DNA of 64,000 nucleotides from Coriobacteriaceae bacterium. Its GTDB lineage: Bacteria; Actinomycetota; Coriobacteriia; Coriobacteriales; Eggerthellaceae. Below the pieces are notes generated by a model, which searched no databases, was not told where the DNA came from, and was given only the letters and a program-made list of their open reading frames with translations. A program made the translations under genes and the position numbers. The stretch lies in the NCBI GenBank assembly GCA_015062685.1, contig SUUE01000001.1, positions 23,704 through 87,703 of the forward strand, read 5' to 3'. Within the stretch, counting starts at the first letter, position 1, and each line of letters begins with the position of its first letter. Shown piece by piece: positions 17,951 to 25,999 of this stretch.

Positions 17951-18769
17951 ATGGATGAACAGCAAGAATCGATCGGCGCTACTCAAGACGTATCCATCGC
18001 GAGCAAGTTCATCAAGAAACGGCCCGTCGCGATCGTCAACATGACCGCCATCACGCTCGCGCTTATTCTCTGCATTGCTTCGGGGCTGCTCTGCGTGGAG
18101 CTTTCCGACGCAAATGCCGACCTTGAGCGCGCGAACGCCCAGTTCACAAAGCTCGACGAAGCCGCAAACAGCTTCCTAGCCGCATCCGACTACCTCACGT
18201 CGGAATCGCGCATGTACGTGGCCACGGGCAACGTGAACTACCTCGCCAACTACATCACAGAATACGAGGAGACGAAATCGAGGGACGCGGCTGTTGCGAC
18301 GCTGAAGAACGAATCGGGCAACGTCGAGGCCGCGATGCAGCTCGACGATGCGCTCAACCGTTCGAACCGGCTCGCAGAGGACGAGTTCTACGCCATGCGG
18401 CTCAAGGCTGACTCAGTAGGCGGCAGGAAATACCCCGCCGCGATCGAATCCGTGACCTTGAGCGCAGAAGACGCGGCGCTTTCCCCCGAGGGCAAAGACG
18501 CGATAGCGCACGACATCATGTTCGGCGAGAACTACAACGAATTAAAGTCGGGCATTATCGCGGACGTCGAGCAATGCAGCGGGGAGCTGTCCATGGACCT
18601 CAAAGGGCAGATCGAGGCCCTCGACCATCGCTCGGCCACGTTGCTCGCCATGACCATCGCCGTTTCCATCGCCTTGGCCTTGCTGGTCATACTGGTCGCG
18701 TTCGTCAATTACTATCTGCTCGTCATTCGCCCCCAGAAGAAGCAGGCTTGGGAAGACTACGTGTCGTAA
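17951..18769 (+). CDS. Membrane protein with outside helical sensor-like domain, no output domain
   Basis: I do not recognise the family. The 272 residues show a cytoplasmic start, one helix at ~30-52, an outside helical segment of ~170 residues rich in Asn/Ala/Glu, a second helix at ~230-255, and then only ~15 residues ending shortly after V-I-R-P-Q-K-K. That topology and the I-R-P ending look like the input half of a chemoreceptor, diguanylate cyclase or histidine kinase that stops where HAMP would begin. A hairpin terminator follows directly, so it appears to be a complete gene and not a frameshifted one. Confidence 0.6.
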   Translation: MDEQQESIGATQDVSIASKFIKKRPVAIVNMTAITLALILCIASGLLCVELSDANADLERANAQFTKLDEAANSFLAASDYLTSESRMYVATGNVNYLANYITEYEETKSRDAAVATLKNESGNVEAAMQLDDALNRSNRLAEDEFYAMRLKADSVGGRKYPAAIESVTLSAEDAALSPEGKDAIAHDIMFGENYNELKSGIIADVEQCSGELSMDLKGQIEALDHRSATLLAMTIAVSIALALLVILVAFVNYYLLVIRPQKKQAWEDYVS

Positions 18770-18801
18770 AGCTACGCCGCGCGCCGCTTTGACGGCAAAA
18801 T

Positions 18802-18836
18802 AATGATGGGACGGGTCTTGGACCCGCCCCATCATT
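18802..18836. terminator. Bidirectional terminator hairpin between convergent genes
   Basis: The 16-bp arms 18802-18817 and 18821-18836 pair with one mismatch around a TTG loop (stem begins AATGATGGG). The hairpin lies between the plus-strand sensor-like gene and the minus-strand membrane gene, so it can end both transcripts. Confidence 0.8.
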
Positions 18837-18875
18837 TGAGAGAAGCTTCTCACGCGATACTGATACGACCCAGAG

Positions 18876-20021
18876 CTATGCAGCCTTCGGGGCATCGAGA
18901 ATCTTGTGGGCGCGCTCGTACTCGGCCACCTCGTGCTCGGGAAGCTCGCCGTCGGCGATGCGGGCACGTGCGGTCTCGTAATCGCGCGTTCCGATGAAGA
19001 CCTCCTGCTTGTACGGGTTCACACCGAGCTTCTTGGCGCGGTAGAAGATGTACGCAATGGCTGCAACGTTCGCGACGAGCGCGATGACAGAGACGACGGT
19101 GTTGGTGGTGGTGTTCAGCGTGGAGTTGACGGCGAACACGCTATCGAAACCGAACTCTGGGAACGAATCCTGGAACTGCGGGAACACCTGAGCGAACATG
19201 CACCAGATAGCGAGCGTGTTCGCGCGGTTCTGGATCCAACCGCCCTTGTTCCAAATGGCCGCGGCCACGGTGGGGGCGAGCAGCAGCGCCAGGCCGCAGT
19301 ACCAAGCGTGGTTCGGCAGGCAGTTGTAGGTGTAGCAGAAGTTCCAGAGGTCGTACGCGATGACGAAGACCCACGTCATGTCGGCCCACACCATGTCGTC
19401 CTTCTTCTTGGACGTGTAGACGGCCCACCAGCCGGTCATGCAGAAGATGTCAATGAGCCCCGCAATGCCGTTGAACAGGTTGTTGAAGCCCGCGATCTGC
19501 GTGGCGTGCTCGGACGTCACCCACACGATCGAGCCGGTTGCTGCGTCGACGAACGCGCCGTCGGAACCCGGCATGCTCGGATCCTGAATGATGCCCGCGT
19601 TGTACTGCATGAGGTGGGCGAAGCTCTCGAAGTCGCTCACGACGGCGATCAGGATGTTGATGCCCACGATGATGAACGGGAAGCACTTGAACCAGTTGGC
19701 CTTGCCGAGCTTGCCCCAGTGGTACTTGATGATCATAAAGCCGATGCAGCCGGTGAGCGCCGCATACACCTTCGCATAATGGAACCAGCCGTTCTGGAAC
19801 AGCACGGTCGGGTTGTTCTGCGCCCACGGTGCGCCAGCGCCTGCGGCGACGGTAACGGCAATGCAGTAGATGGTCATGGCAATGGGCAGCGCGATGAACA
19901 TGATGATACCGCCCGCCTTGCTCCTGCGAGCGAACTCGTTGAGCAGGATAAGCCCGATGAACACCATTGCCCACCCGAGCCATTGGTAAAGCGCATTTGG
20001 CCCGTAAACATCGAATAACAT
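18876..20021 (-). CDS. Polytopic membrane protein, possibly DUF5692 family
   Basis: This 381-residue protein has about ten membrane helices with many Trp, Tyr and Phe residues and a ~50-residue charged cytoplasmic C-terminus. I believe it belongs to a family of uncharacterised membrane proteins seen mainly in Eggerthellaceae (DUF5692), but this is from memory. Its ATG follows an AAGGAGGAT ribosome site. It lies 40 bp downstream of a TetR gene on the same strand, so repressor and membrane protein are probably one operon; a transport or tolerance role is inference only. Confidence 0.6.
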   Translation of the reverse strand: MLFDVYGPNALYQWLGWAMVFIGLILLNEFARRSKAGGIIMFIALPIAMTIYCIAVTVAAGAGAPWAQNNPTVLFQNGWFHYAKVYAALTGCIGFMIIKYHWGKLGKANWFKCFPFIIVGINILIAVVSDFESFAHLMQYNAGIIQDPSMPGSDGAFVDAATGSIVWVTSEHATQIAGFNNLFNGIAGLIDIFCMTGWWAVYTSKKKDDMVWADMTWVFVIAYDLWNFCYTYNCLPNHAWYCGLALLLAPTVAAAIWNKGGWIQNRANTLAIWCMFAQVFPQFQDSFPEFGFDSVFAVNSTLNTTTNTVVSVIALVANVAAIAYIFYRAKKLGVNPYKQEVFIGTRDYETARARIADGELPEHEVAEYERAHKILDAPKAA

Positions 20022-20061
20022 TACAATCCTCCTTATCTCTCAACGAGCAGCTAACCTCTTG

Positions 20062-20655
20062 CTACTCGTCATCCCCTAAGTCGAGGTGAAGCGTCTGCGC
20101 TACCAAGCGCTCGAGCACTTCGTCCGGTGCGTCCGGATGGCTCCTTACGTAACCGACCATGCCAGTGATGAGCACGTAGAACATCTCGTAGAGATGGTCG
20201 ATCTCCATGTCGTGCATCTTCACGTAGTCGACCGCGGTCGTGTCCGTGAAGTAGCGGGCGAGGACGTCGGCCGATCGCGCGAGAAAGCGTAGGTAAAGGC
20301 TCGCGTTCTCGTTATGGGCGAGATCGGACCTGAACGAGCCGTTGTCGAACACGCCACGGCGAAGCATTCGGATACAATCGTGGAGCGCCTTGCGCACGTT
20401 GCCGGGCTCGCGCCCCTCGTTCCAGTGCTCAACCATCTCCCGGAACTCTTCGACGTAGTCGTCGAGCACCGCTTCGGTCACGGCATCCTTGTCGGGGAAG
20501 TAGTGGTAGAACAGGCTGCGCGTTACGCCCACCGATGCAGTAATGTCCTTGACGGTCGTGTGCGCCATGCCGCGCTCTTCGTAGAGCGTCCGTGCTGCAG
20601 AGACGATCTCGGCGCGGCGCGATGCCGCATCGAAGCTCTCAGTTTGCTGCACCAT
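20062..20655 (-). CDS. TetR-family transcriptional repressor
   Basis: Residues ~12-60 form the TetR DNA-binding domain, including T-V-K-D-I-T-A-S-V-G-V-T-R-S-L-F-Y-H-Y-F. The remaining ~140 residues would be the ligand-binding, dimerising part, and no ligand can be guessed. The length of 197 residues is usual. Two 15-bp dyads lie between it and the divergent flavoprotein gene, so it likely represses itself, the membrane protein downstream and perhaps the flavoprotein-hypA operon. Confidence 0.88.
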   Translation of the reverse strand: MVQQTESFDAASRRAEIVSAARTLYEERGMAHTTVKDITASVGVTRSLFYHYFPDKDAVTEAVLDDYVEEFREMVEHWNEGREPGNVRKALHDCIRMLRRGVFDNGSFRSDLAHNENASLYLRFLARSADVLARYFTDTTAVDYVKMHDMEIDHLYEMFYVLITGMVGYVRSHPDAPDEVLERLVAQTLHLDLGDDE

Positions 20656-20672
20656 CGTCGTGGTCCCCTTCC

Positions 20673-20731
20673 TTGACGCCGTGTCAACCCTGATGAGCCG
20701 AATGCTACGCCCCGCATTGACGCCATGTCAA
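20673..20731. promoter_or_regulatory. Twin operator-like dyads for the TetR repressor
   Basis: TTGACGCCGTGTCAA (20673-20687) and TTGACGCCATGTCAA (20717-20731) are both TTGAC-N5-GTCAA palindromes differing at one base, with centres 44 bp apart (close to four helical turns). They lie just upstream of the tetR start and about 110 bp before the flavoprotein start. Confidence 0.75.
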
Positions 20732-20842
20732 TCGACACTTCGCGCGAAACGTCAACGCGCTTGGGCGTACAATAATGGCTCGGGAGGCCGGCCGCTTTCT
20801 GCGGAGCCTCCGCCCATCGGAATGGCGGAAGGGGAGAGGGCC

Positions 20843-23812
20843 ATGACGAGAAAGCCTTTCAACGGCACGATTACGCGAATTGCGGAACCTTACGGTGGCT
20901 CGACGGTCAAGCAGCGCAAGGATGCCATGCTGCGCGGCATAGGCGACGAAGAGCGCGTTGAGCGCAACAGGATTCCCGACAGGGCTCCTAACGGCGACCC
21001 GCACCGCATAATCGCCGAGGAGGCCTTCTCCGAGAACGACACCTTCGTGCATTACTGCCCGGGCGCGCCCGATGCGCCGGGCCCTGCTTCGCGCGAGCCG
21101 CTCAGGCCGGGTGTGCTGCGCGAGGGTCAGAAGATAACCGATCGCATAGGTGTGAAGGTGACGCCCGAAGACCCGGACTATTGGGGCCTCGCGAGCGTGA
21201 TGACCGAAGACGAGGCGGCGCTGACGGCGTACATGAAGGTCAGGCGCCCAATGACGTTCGCGCAGATACAGGACGCGAGCGGAATGGAGCCCAGCAAGCT
21301 GCAGGAGCTCCTGGACGCGTTGAGCTTGAAGGGCGTTATCGAGTATAACTGGGAGAACCTGGACGGCAAGAACCCCGAGCACGAGAAGCGCTACGTCCTT
21401 CCCATGTTCGTTCCAGGGTCGGCCGAGTTCACAGTCATGAACCAGAGCCAGCTCGAGGAGCATCCCGAAATCGGTACCTTCTTCGAGCGCATGACATTCC
21501 TGCCACTCGAGAAGGTGACCAAGATGGTGCCGCAGGGCGGCGCAGGGGTCGGAATGCACGTCATACCCGTCGAGCGAGCCATCGAATGCGAGAACGAGGC
21601 CGTTGACATCGAGCACATATCGCATTGGCTCAAGAAGTACGACCGGTACGCCGCGGGCGCGTGCTCGTGCCGCTTGAGCCGTCGCGTGCGCGGCGAGAAC
21701 GCGGGAAGCGACCCGCAGAACTGGTGCATCGGCGTCGGGGACATGGCGGACTTCCTCGTCGAGACCGGGCGAGGCCATTTCGTGACGCTCGACGAGGTCA
21801 TGGACATCCTGGTCCTGGCCGAGAAGAACGGCTACGTCCACCAGATCACGAACATCGACGGCGAGGACAAGATCTTCGCCATATGCAACTGCGACGTAAA
21901 CGTCTGCTACGCGCTGCGCACCTCGCAGCTCTTCAACACGCCCAACATGAGCCGCTCGGCGTACGTGGCGCATATCGAGCGCGAGAAGTGCGTGGCATGC
22001 GCGGGCTGCGTCGAGGTGTGCCCGGCGGGCGCAGTGCAGCTCGGGCAGAAGCTGAGGACGATCGACGGGGAAGTGGAGTACCCGCGACAACCCCTGCCGA
22101 CGCTCTCATGGGGCGAGGACGACTGGGATTTCGACTACCGCGACAACAACCGCATCGAGTGCCACGACACGGGCACCTCACCCTGCAAGACGGCATGCCC
22201 AGCCCATGTATCGGTGCAGGGCTACCTGCGCATGGCGGCCCAGGGGCGCTACCGCGACGCCCTTGCGCTCATCAAGAAGGAGAACCCGTTCCCGGCCATC
22301 TGCGGGCGCGTCTGCAACAGGCGCTGCGAGGCGGCGTGCACGCGCGGAGCCGTGGACGAGGCCGTGGCTATAGACGAGGTGAAGAAGTTCATAGCCGAGA
22401 AGGACCTCGAAGCCGAGCACCGCTACGTCCCCGAAATCGTGCCGCCCAGCACGCGCGGCCGTTTTTCGGACAAGATTGCTGTTGTCGGCGCGGGGCCGGC
22501 GGGGCTGTCTTGCGCGTACTACCTCGCGACGCTCGGCTACGAGCCCGTCGTGTTCGAGCGAAACGAGAAACCGGGCGGCATGATGACCTACGGTATTCCC
22601 GCCTACAAGCTCGCAAAGGACGTCGTGGATACTGAGATAGACGTGCTGCGCGAGATGGGCGTCGAGATTCGCTGCGGCGTCGAGGTCGGGCGCGACGTGA
22701 GCCTCGACGAGCTCCGTGAGCAAGGATTCAAGGCGTTTTACCTAGCCATCGGGTGCCAGGGCGGGCGCCGCGCCGGCGTGGACGGTGAGGACCTGGACGG
22801 CGTCGTCACGGCAGTTGACTTTCTGCGCGGAGCGCTTGCGGATCCGAATTCTGAAGTCACGGGCAGCACGGTCGTCATCGGCGGTGGCAACGTTGCCATC
22901 GATGCCGCGCGCGTAGCGCTGCGCTGCGGTTCCGAGAGCGTCACAATGGTGTGCCTCGAGCAGCCGGGGGAGATGCCCGCGCTGCCCGAGGAAATCGCCG
23001 AGGCAGAGGAAGACGGCGTGCGCATCGTGAACGGATGGGGCCCGAAACGCATCGAGGAGGGCGAGGGCGGCCGCGCGGGCTGCGTCGTGTTCAAGCATTG
23101 CGATAGTGTATTCGACGGAGAAGGCAAGTTCGCGCCCGTTTACGACGAGGAGAACGAACTGCTCGAAGAAGCGCAGAACATCGTGCTCGCCATCGGCCAG
23201 TCCATCGAATGGGGTGGATTGCTCGATGGGTCGCGCGTTGAGCTCGGCCGGGGCAACGGCGCCGTAGCCGACCCTGTTACGTACCAAACGGGCGAGCCTG
23301 ATGTGTTCGTCGGCGGGGACGCGTTCACAGGCCCGCGCTTCGTCATCGACGCCATCGCCGCCGGTCATGAAGCTGCAATTTCCCTGCATCGTTTCGTCCA
23401 GACAGGCTCCTCGCTTACGATCGGCCGGAACAAGCGTCATTACGTCGAGCTCGACAAGCGGCGAATCGCGCTCAACCCCTACGATTACGACCATGCCGGC
23501 CGTTGCGTTCCCGAGTGCGCCCGCACCGGCGACAAGCTGCACAACTGGGACGACCCGCGCCGCTGCTTCACCGAAGAGCAGATTCGCATCGAGACCGCGC
23601 GCTGCCTATCGTGCGGCGCGTCAGTCGTAGACCCGAACAAATGCATAGGCTGCGGTCTCTGCACGACGCGCTGCGAATTCGACGCGATTCACCTCAAACG
23701 CGACAACCCCGACTGCTCGACCATGGTGAAGAGCGAGGACAAGCTTAAGAAGATTCTCCCGAACGCCGGCAAGATGCTCGTGAAGCGGATCTTGCCAACG
23801 GGGAAGAGGTAG
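20843..23812 (+). CDS. Large multi-[4Fe-4S] NAD(P)/FAD oxidoreductase with GltD-like core
   Basis: This 989-residue cytoplasmic protein has several parts in order: a small winged-helix-like stretch (~115-180), a cysteine-rich region (~275-365, C-S-C and C-N-C pairs), a ferredoxin motif C-V-A-C-A-G-C-V-E-V-C-P at ~383, a GltD/NfnB-type domain with N-terminal Fe-S cysteines (~450-510), FAD-binding V-G-A-G-P-A-G at ~546, NAD(P)-binding G-G-G-N-V-A-I-D at ~680, and a last ferredoxin motif C-I-G-C-G-L-C at ~934. ATG 20843 is used because GGAAGGGGAGAGG precedes it; a longer frame opens at 20660 but covers the operators. It probably moves electrons between NAD(P)H and ferredoxin; the exact partner is unknown. 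hypA follows after 3 bp. Confidence 0.78.
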   Translation: MTRKPFNGTITRIAEPYGGSTVKQRKDAMLRGIGDEERVERNRIPDRAPNGDPHRIIAEEAFSENDTFVHYCPGAPDAPGPASREPLRPGVLREGQKITDRIGVKVTPEDPDYWGLASVMTEDEAALTAYMKVRRPMTFAQIQDASGMEPSKLQELLDALSLKGVIEYNWENLDGKNPEHEKRYVLPMFVPGSAEFTVMNQSQLEEHPEIGTFFERMTFLPLEKVTKMVPQGGAGVGMHVIPVERAIECENEAVDIEHISHWLKKYDRYAAGACSCRLSRRVRGENAGSDPQNWCIGVGDMADFLVETGRGHFVTLDEVMDILVLAEKNGYVHQITNIDGEDKIFAICNCDVNVCYALRTSQLFNTPNMSRSAYVAHIEREKCVACAGCVEVCPAGAVQLGQKLRTIDGEVEYPRQPLPTLSWGEDDWDFDYRDNNRIECHDTGTSPCKTACPAHVSVQGYLRMAAQGRYRDALALIKKENPFPAICGRVCNRRCEAACTRGAVDEAVAIDEVKKFIAEKDLEAEHRYVPEIVPPSTRGRFSDKIAVVGAGPAGLSCAYYLATLGYEPVVFERNEKPGGMMTYGIPAYKLAKDVVDTEIDVLREMGVEIRCGVEVGRDVSLDELREQGFKAFYLAIGCQGGRRAGVDGEDLDGVVTAVDFLRGALADPNSEVTGSTVVIGGGNVAIDAARVALRCGSESVTMVCLEQPGEMPALPEEIAEAEEDGVRIVNGWGPKRIEEGEGGRAGCVVFKHCDSVFDGEGKFAPVYDEENELLEEAQNIVLAIGQSIEWGGLLDGSRVELGRGNGAVADPVTYQTGEPDVFVGGDAFTGPRFVIDAIAAGHEAAISLHRFVQTGSSLTIGRNKRHYVELDKRRIALNPYDYDHAGRCVPECARTGDKLHNWDDPRRCFTEEQIRIETARCLSCGASVVDPNKCIGCGLCTTRCEFDAIHLKRDNPDCSTMVKSEDKLKKILPNAGKMLVKRILPTGKR

Positions 23813-23815
23813 CGG

Positions 23816-24160
23816 ATGCACGAGCTCGGCATCGTGTTCCACCTGCGCGACTTGCTCCAGGAAGTTGCAGGGGAGCAGGGCCTCGCGCATATCGCGAAGG
23901 TCAACGTCGATCTCGGCGAGGTCTCCGGAGTCATGACCGACCTGTTCGAGGAGGCATGGCGCTGGGCAGCCGACAAGACTGACCTGCTTCGAGGCTCCGA
24001 GCTCGTCATAACGTGCGTCGAGGCCGTCACCATTTGCAACGACTGCGGGAGGACGTACCGCACCGTCGAGCACGGGCTCACCTGCCCGCATTGCAATAGC
24101 TCGCACACAGAGCTCCTTCGCGGAAAGGAGCTGGAAGTGCGCGAGATCGAGGCCTACTAG
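23816..24160 (+). CDS. hypA: Hydrogenase nickel-incorporation protein HypA
   Basis: HypA hands nickel to the large subunit of NiFe hydrogenases. The N-terminal M-H-E nickel site and the zinc finger C74-x2-C77 ... C90-x2-C93 are intact; 114 residues is normal. It is coupled to the flavoprotein (3-bp gap, GGGGAAGAGG site) rather than to the ech operon 15 kb away, and no hypBCDEF genes are in the window. Its 3' end overlaps the convergent radical SAM gene by 4 bp. Confidence 0.93.
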   Translation: MHELGIVFHLRDLLQEVAGEQGLAHIAKVNVDLGEVSGVMTDLFEEAWRWAADKTDLLRGSELVITCVEAVTICNDCGRTYRTVEHGLTCPHCNSSHTELLRGKELEVREIEAY

Positions 24161-25500
24161 AAACAGAATGTGGCAGGAGAGCGGCTCGCGTTAGCTCTTC
24201 GGCGCTTTATGCGAGAATGCATGGCCAAAACGAAGGTGTCTGGATCAAACTTGTAGGCAGGGCACTCGGGCTTGCCGAACAGGCGCAGCTGCGGGCATCC
24301 GCCCCCGCAATGGGGAAGCCACACGCAGTTGTAGCATTTGTCGGTGGGAGAGGGGACGCACGTGTTGAGGAACTTCGAGAGCATATCTGGGTTACTAGCC
24401 GTTTGCAGGGGGTTCGCAGGGTTCCACTCGCGGGCGCTGCCGTACGCGAACTCTTGCTGGCCGCAGAGCTTGCCGCCGCATTTATAGAGGTAGCCCTTAT
24501 CATCAATGGCAACCATCCAAAGGTTCTGGCCTACGCACGAATGGTCCTTCCCGACGATGACATGGCGCGAATCCGGACGCAGCGCGACTTCAATTCCGTG
24601 GAAAGCGTATTCCGCCATGGGGCTATCGAGCTCGTCCGCTGGGCTTACGTCCACGAGTGACGCGGCGTAGAAATCTAGCCTGGTTCCCGCCTCTTCGGCC
24701 CTCGCGAGCACGCATCCCTTCAACTCGTCGACCTCATGCACGTTGCGCTCGTGCGTGTTAGCTCGGATGAGCGTCTTGATAGGGGGTTTGAGCAAGCCAA
24801 GGTTGTCCATGATCCTCTGGTAGGTTGGGCCGCCGCCTACGAGCCGGCGCGTGGCGTCGTTGGTGGCGCCGATGCCGTCCAAGGGAATATGGACTTTGGT
24901 GATGCGACACCTCAGCAGGAGATCGACAACCTCTTCATCGATCAGGTACCCGTTCGTGAAGATCCATGCCTCGTACTCGCAGCCGCGTTCTTCAGCCAGG
25001 CTGATGAGCCTCGGCGAGAGCGACTCTATCACGCTTGTGGCCATGAGCGGCTCGCCGCCGAACCAAGTTATGGTGAGCGTTTTTGGTTTTGCCGCATCGA
25101 GCATGCGGGCGGTCAAGGCCACGACGTCGTCCTGGACGTCAGGGGCCATCATGCCCTTGCCGAGCGTTGCGAAGCAGTATGGGCACTCGAAGTTGCAGGC
25201 TAGGGTAGGGCAGATGGTTATGCTCACGCTGCCGCCGCGCGGATGCGCGCATTCGAGCTTGCGTTGCATCTCGAATGCCTCGCGTTCGTCGTAATTTACG
25301 ATGGCACCGCGCCTTGCGAGACGCTCGATAAGAGGATTGTCAACAGGCACTGTGTCAAGCTCGTTCATGATCAAGAGCTCGATGGGCGAGTACTCGCCGC
25401 ATTTATGGCTATAGGTGTTGTAGATTGCCGTCATGTCAGAGCCGGGGATACTGGTCATGACGTTGTAGCGCGAAGGCCTCCAGCCGGCCTCTCCAGCCAT
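24157..25500 (-). CDS. Radical SAM/SPASM-domain protein
   Basis: A [4Fe-4S]-SAM site, C-x3-C-x2-C within L-A-C-N-F-E-C-P-Y-C-F, lies near residue 100. The C-terminal ~80 residues carry a SPASM-type cluster set (C-G-G-K-L-C ... C-Y-N-C ... C-G-G-G-C ... C). The N-terminal ~85 residues resemble the lead-in of peptide-modifying SPASM enzymes (S-R-Y-N-V ... Y-N-T-Y-S). Such enzymes install thioethers or other crosslinks in peptides, or activate sulfatases. No precursor peptide or sulfatase is adjacent, so the substrate is unknown. ATG 25500 is preferred (AAGAAGAG upstream); an in-frame GTG at 25566 would add 22 residues but has no ribosome site. Confidence 0.82.
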   Translation of the reverse strand: MAGEAGWRPSRYNVMTSIPGSDMTAIYNTYSHKCGEYSPIELLIMNELDTVPVDNPLIERLARRGAIVNYDEREAFEMQRKLECAHPRGGSVSITICPTLACNFECPYCFATLGKGMMAPDVQDDVVALTARMLDAAKPKTLTITWFGGEPLMATSVIESLSPRLISLAEERGCEYEAWIFTNGYLIDEEVVDLLLRCRITKVHIPLDGIGATNDATRRLVGGGPTYQRIMDNLGLLKPPIKTLIRANTHERNVHEVDELKGCVLARAEEAGTRLDFYAASLVDVSPADELDSPMAEYAFHGIEVALRPDSRHVIVGKDHSCVGQNLWMVAIDDKGYLYKCGGKLCGQQEFAYGSAREWNPANPLQTASNPDMLSKFLNTCVPSPTDKCYNCVWLPHCGGGCPQLRLFGKPECPAYKFDPDTFVLAMHSRIKRRRANASRSPATFCF

Positions 25501-25560
25501 GCGCTCTTCTTGCGAGCTTCCAGGACTCACCGCGAACTCCTTTGCCTCGAAGCGAATCGG

Positions 25561-25919
25561 ATGCACGTGCCCGATGTTTTAGGTGAAGCCTTCCATAAGT
25601 TTAACGAGAGACTGCAGGCAGCGCTCATAAGCAGCGAAGCCGTTACGAAAACGTCTCGCAGGCGCAGTGTCCGCTAGACGTAAGAGCAATATGACCATCC
25701 GCGTGCGCCGCATGTCCGAGAGGCGAGGGGCGCGACCTTGCAGGCGGTCGCCTTGCAGCGGAGCTCTGCGGTCTGCTGTATGGGCAAGATGCCCACCAGC
25801 CCCTAAACGTCGTGGAGCGCTTCGGCAAGCGCTTTGCTTCAAGCCCGTTAATGCTCGGCTGCGACGAAGAACTCGTGCAGGAGATGAGACTCTTCGCGAT
25901 GGGGGACTTCCTTAATTGA
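25561..25919 (+). pseudogene. Degraded ORF, two frames
   Basis: A 38-codon frame starting at ATG 25561 (M-H-V-P-D-V-L-G-E-A-F-H-K-F) stops at 25677, and a second, shifted frame of ~75 protein-like codons runs to TGA 25917-25919, ending F-A-M-G-D-F-L-N. The pieces read like helical protein sequence and might be one gene with a frameshift, but I recognise neither. The second piece ends inside the first few bases of the 46-bp repeat. The segment could instead be chance frames. Confidence 0.35.
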
Positions 25920-25956
25920 CATCTCATTTGTAGGTTTCTTGCGTTTAGCCTGGCAA
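25911..25956 (+). repeat. 46-bp direct repeat, copy 1
   Basis: Starts CTTAATTGACATCTCATTTG and ends TTAGCCTGGCAA. It is repeated with four differences at 27717-27762 in the same orientation; the two copies bracket the DUF4236 gene and a recombinase remnant. Parts of the same sequence recur in 31429-31629. Confidence 0.85.
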
Positions 25957-25999
25957 TGAAAAGAGCGTCAACGTCGAGACTAAAGCCCACGCTCGAGCG

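Noticed and set aside
20660-20842. Upstream start of the large flavoprotein
   Set aside because: It would run over the twin operator dyads and has no ribosome site, while ATG 20843 has a strong one.
25579-25990. Possible RiPP precursor upstream of the radical SAM gene
   Set aside because: The minus-strand frames here (87 and 115 codons) are Arg/Ser-rich, lack a leader-core layout and overlap the plus-strand remnants.
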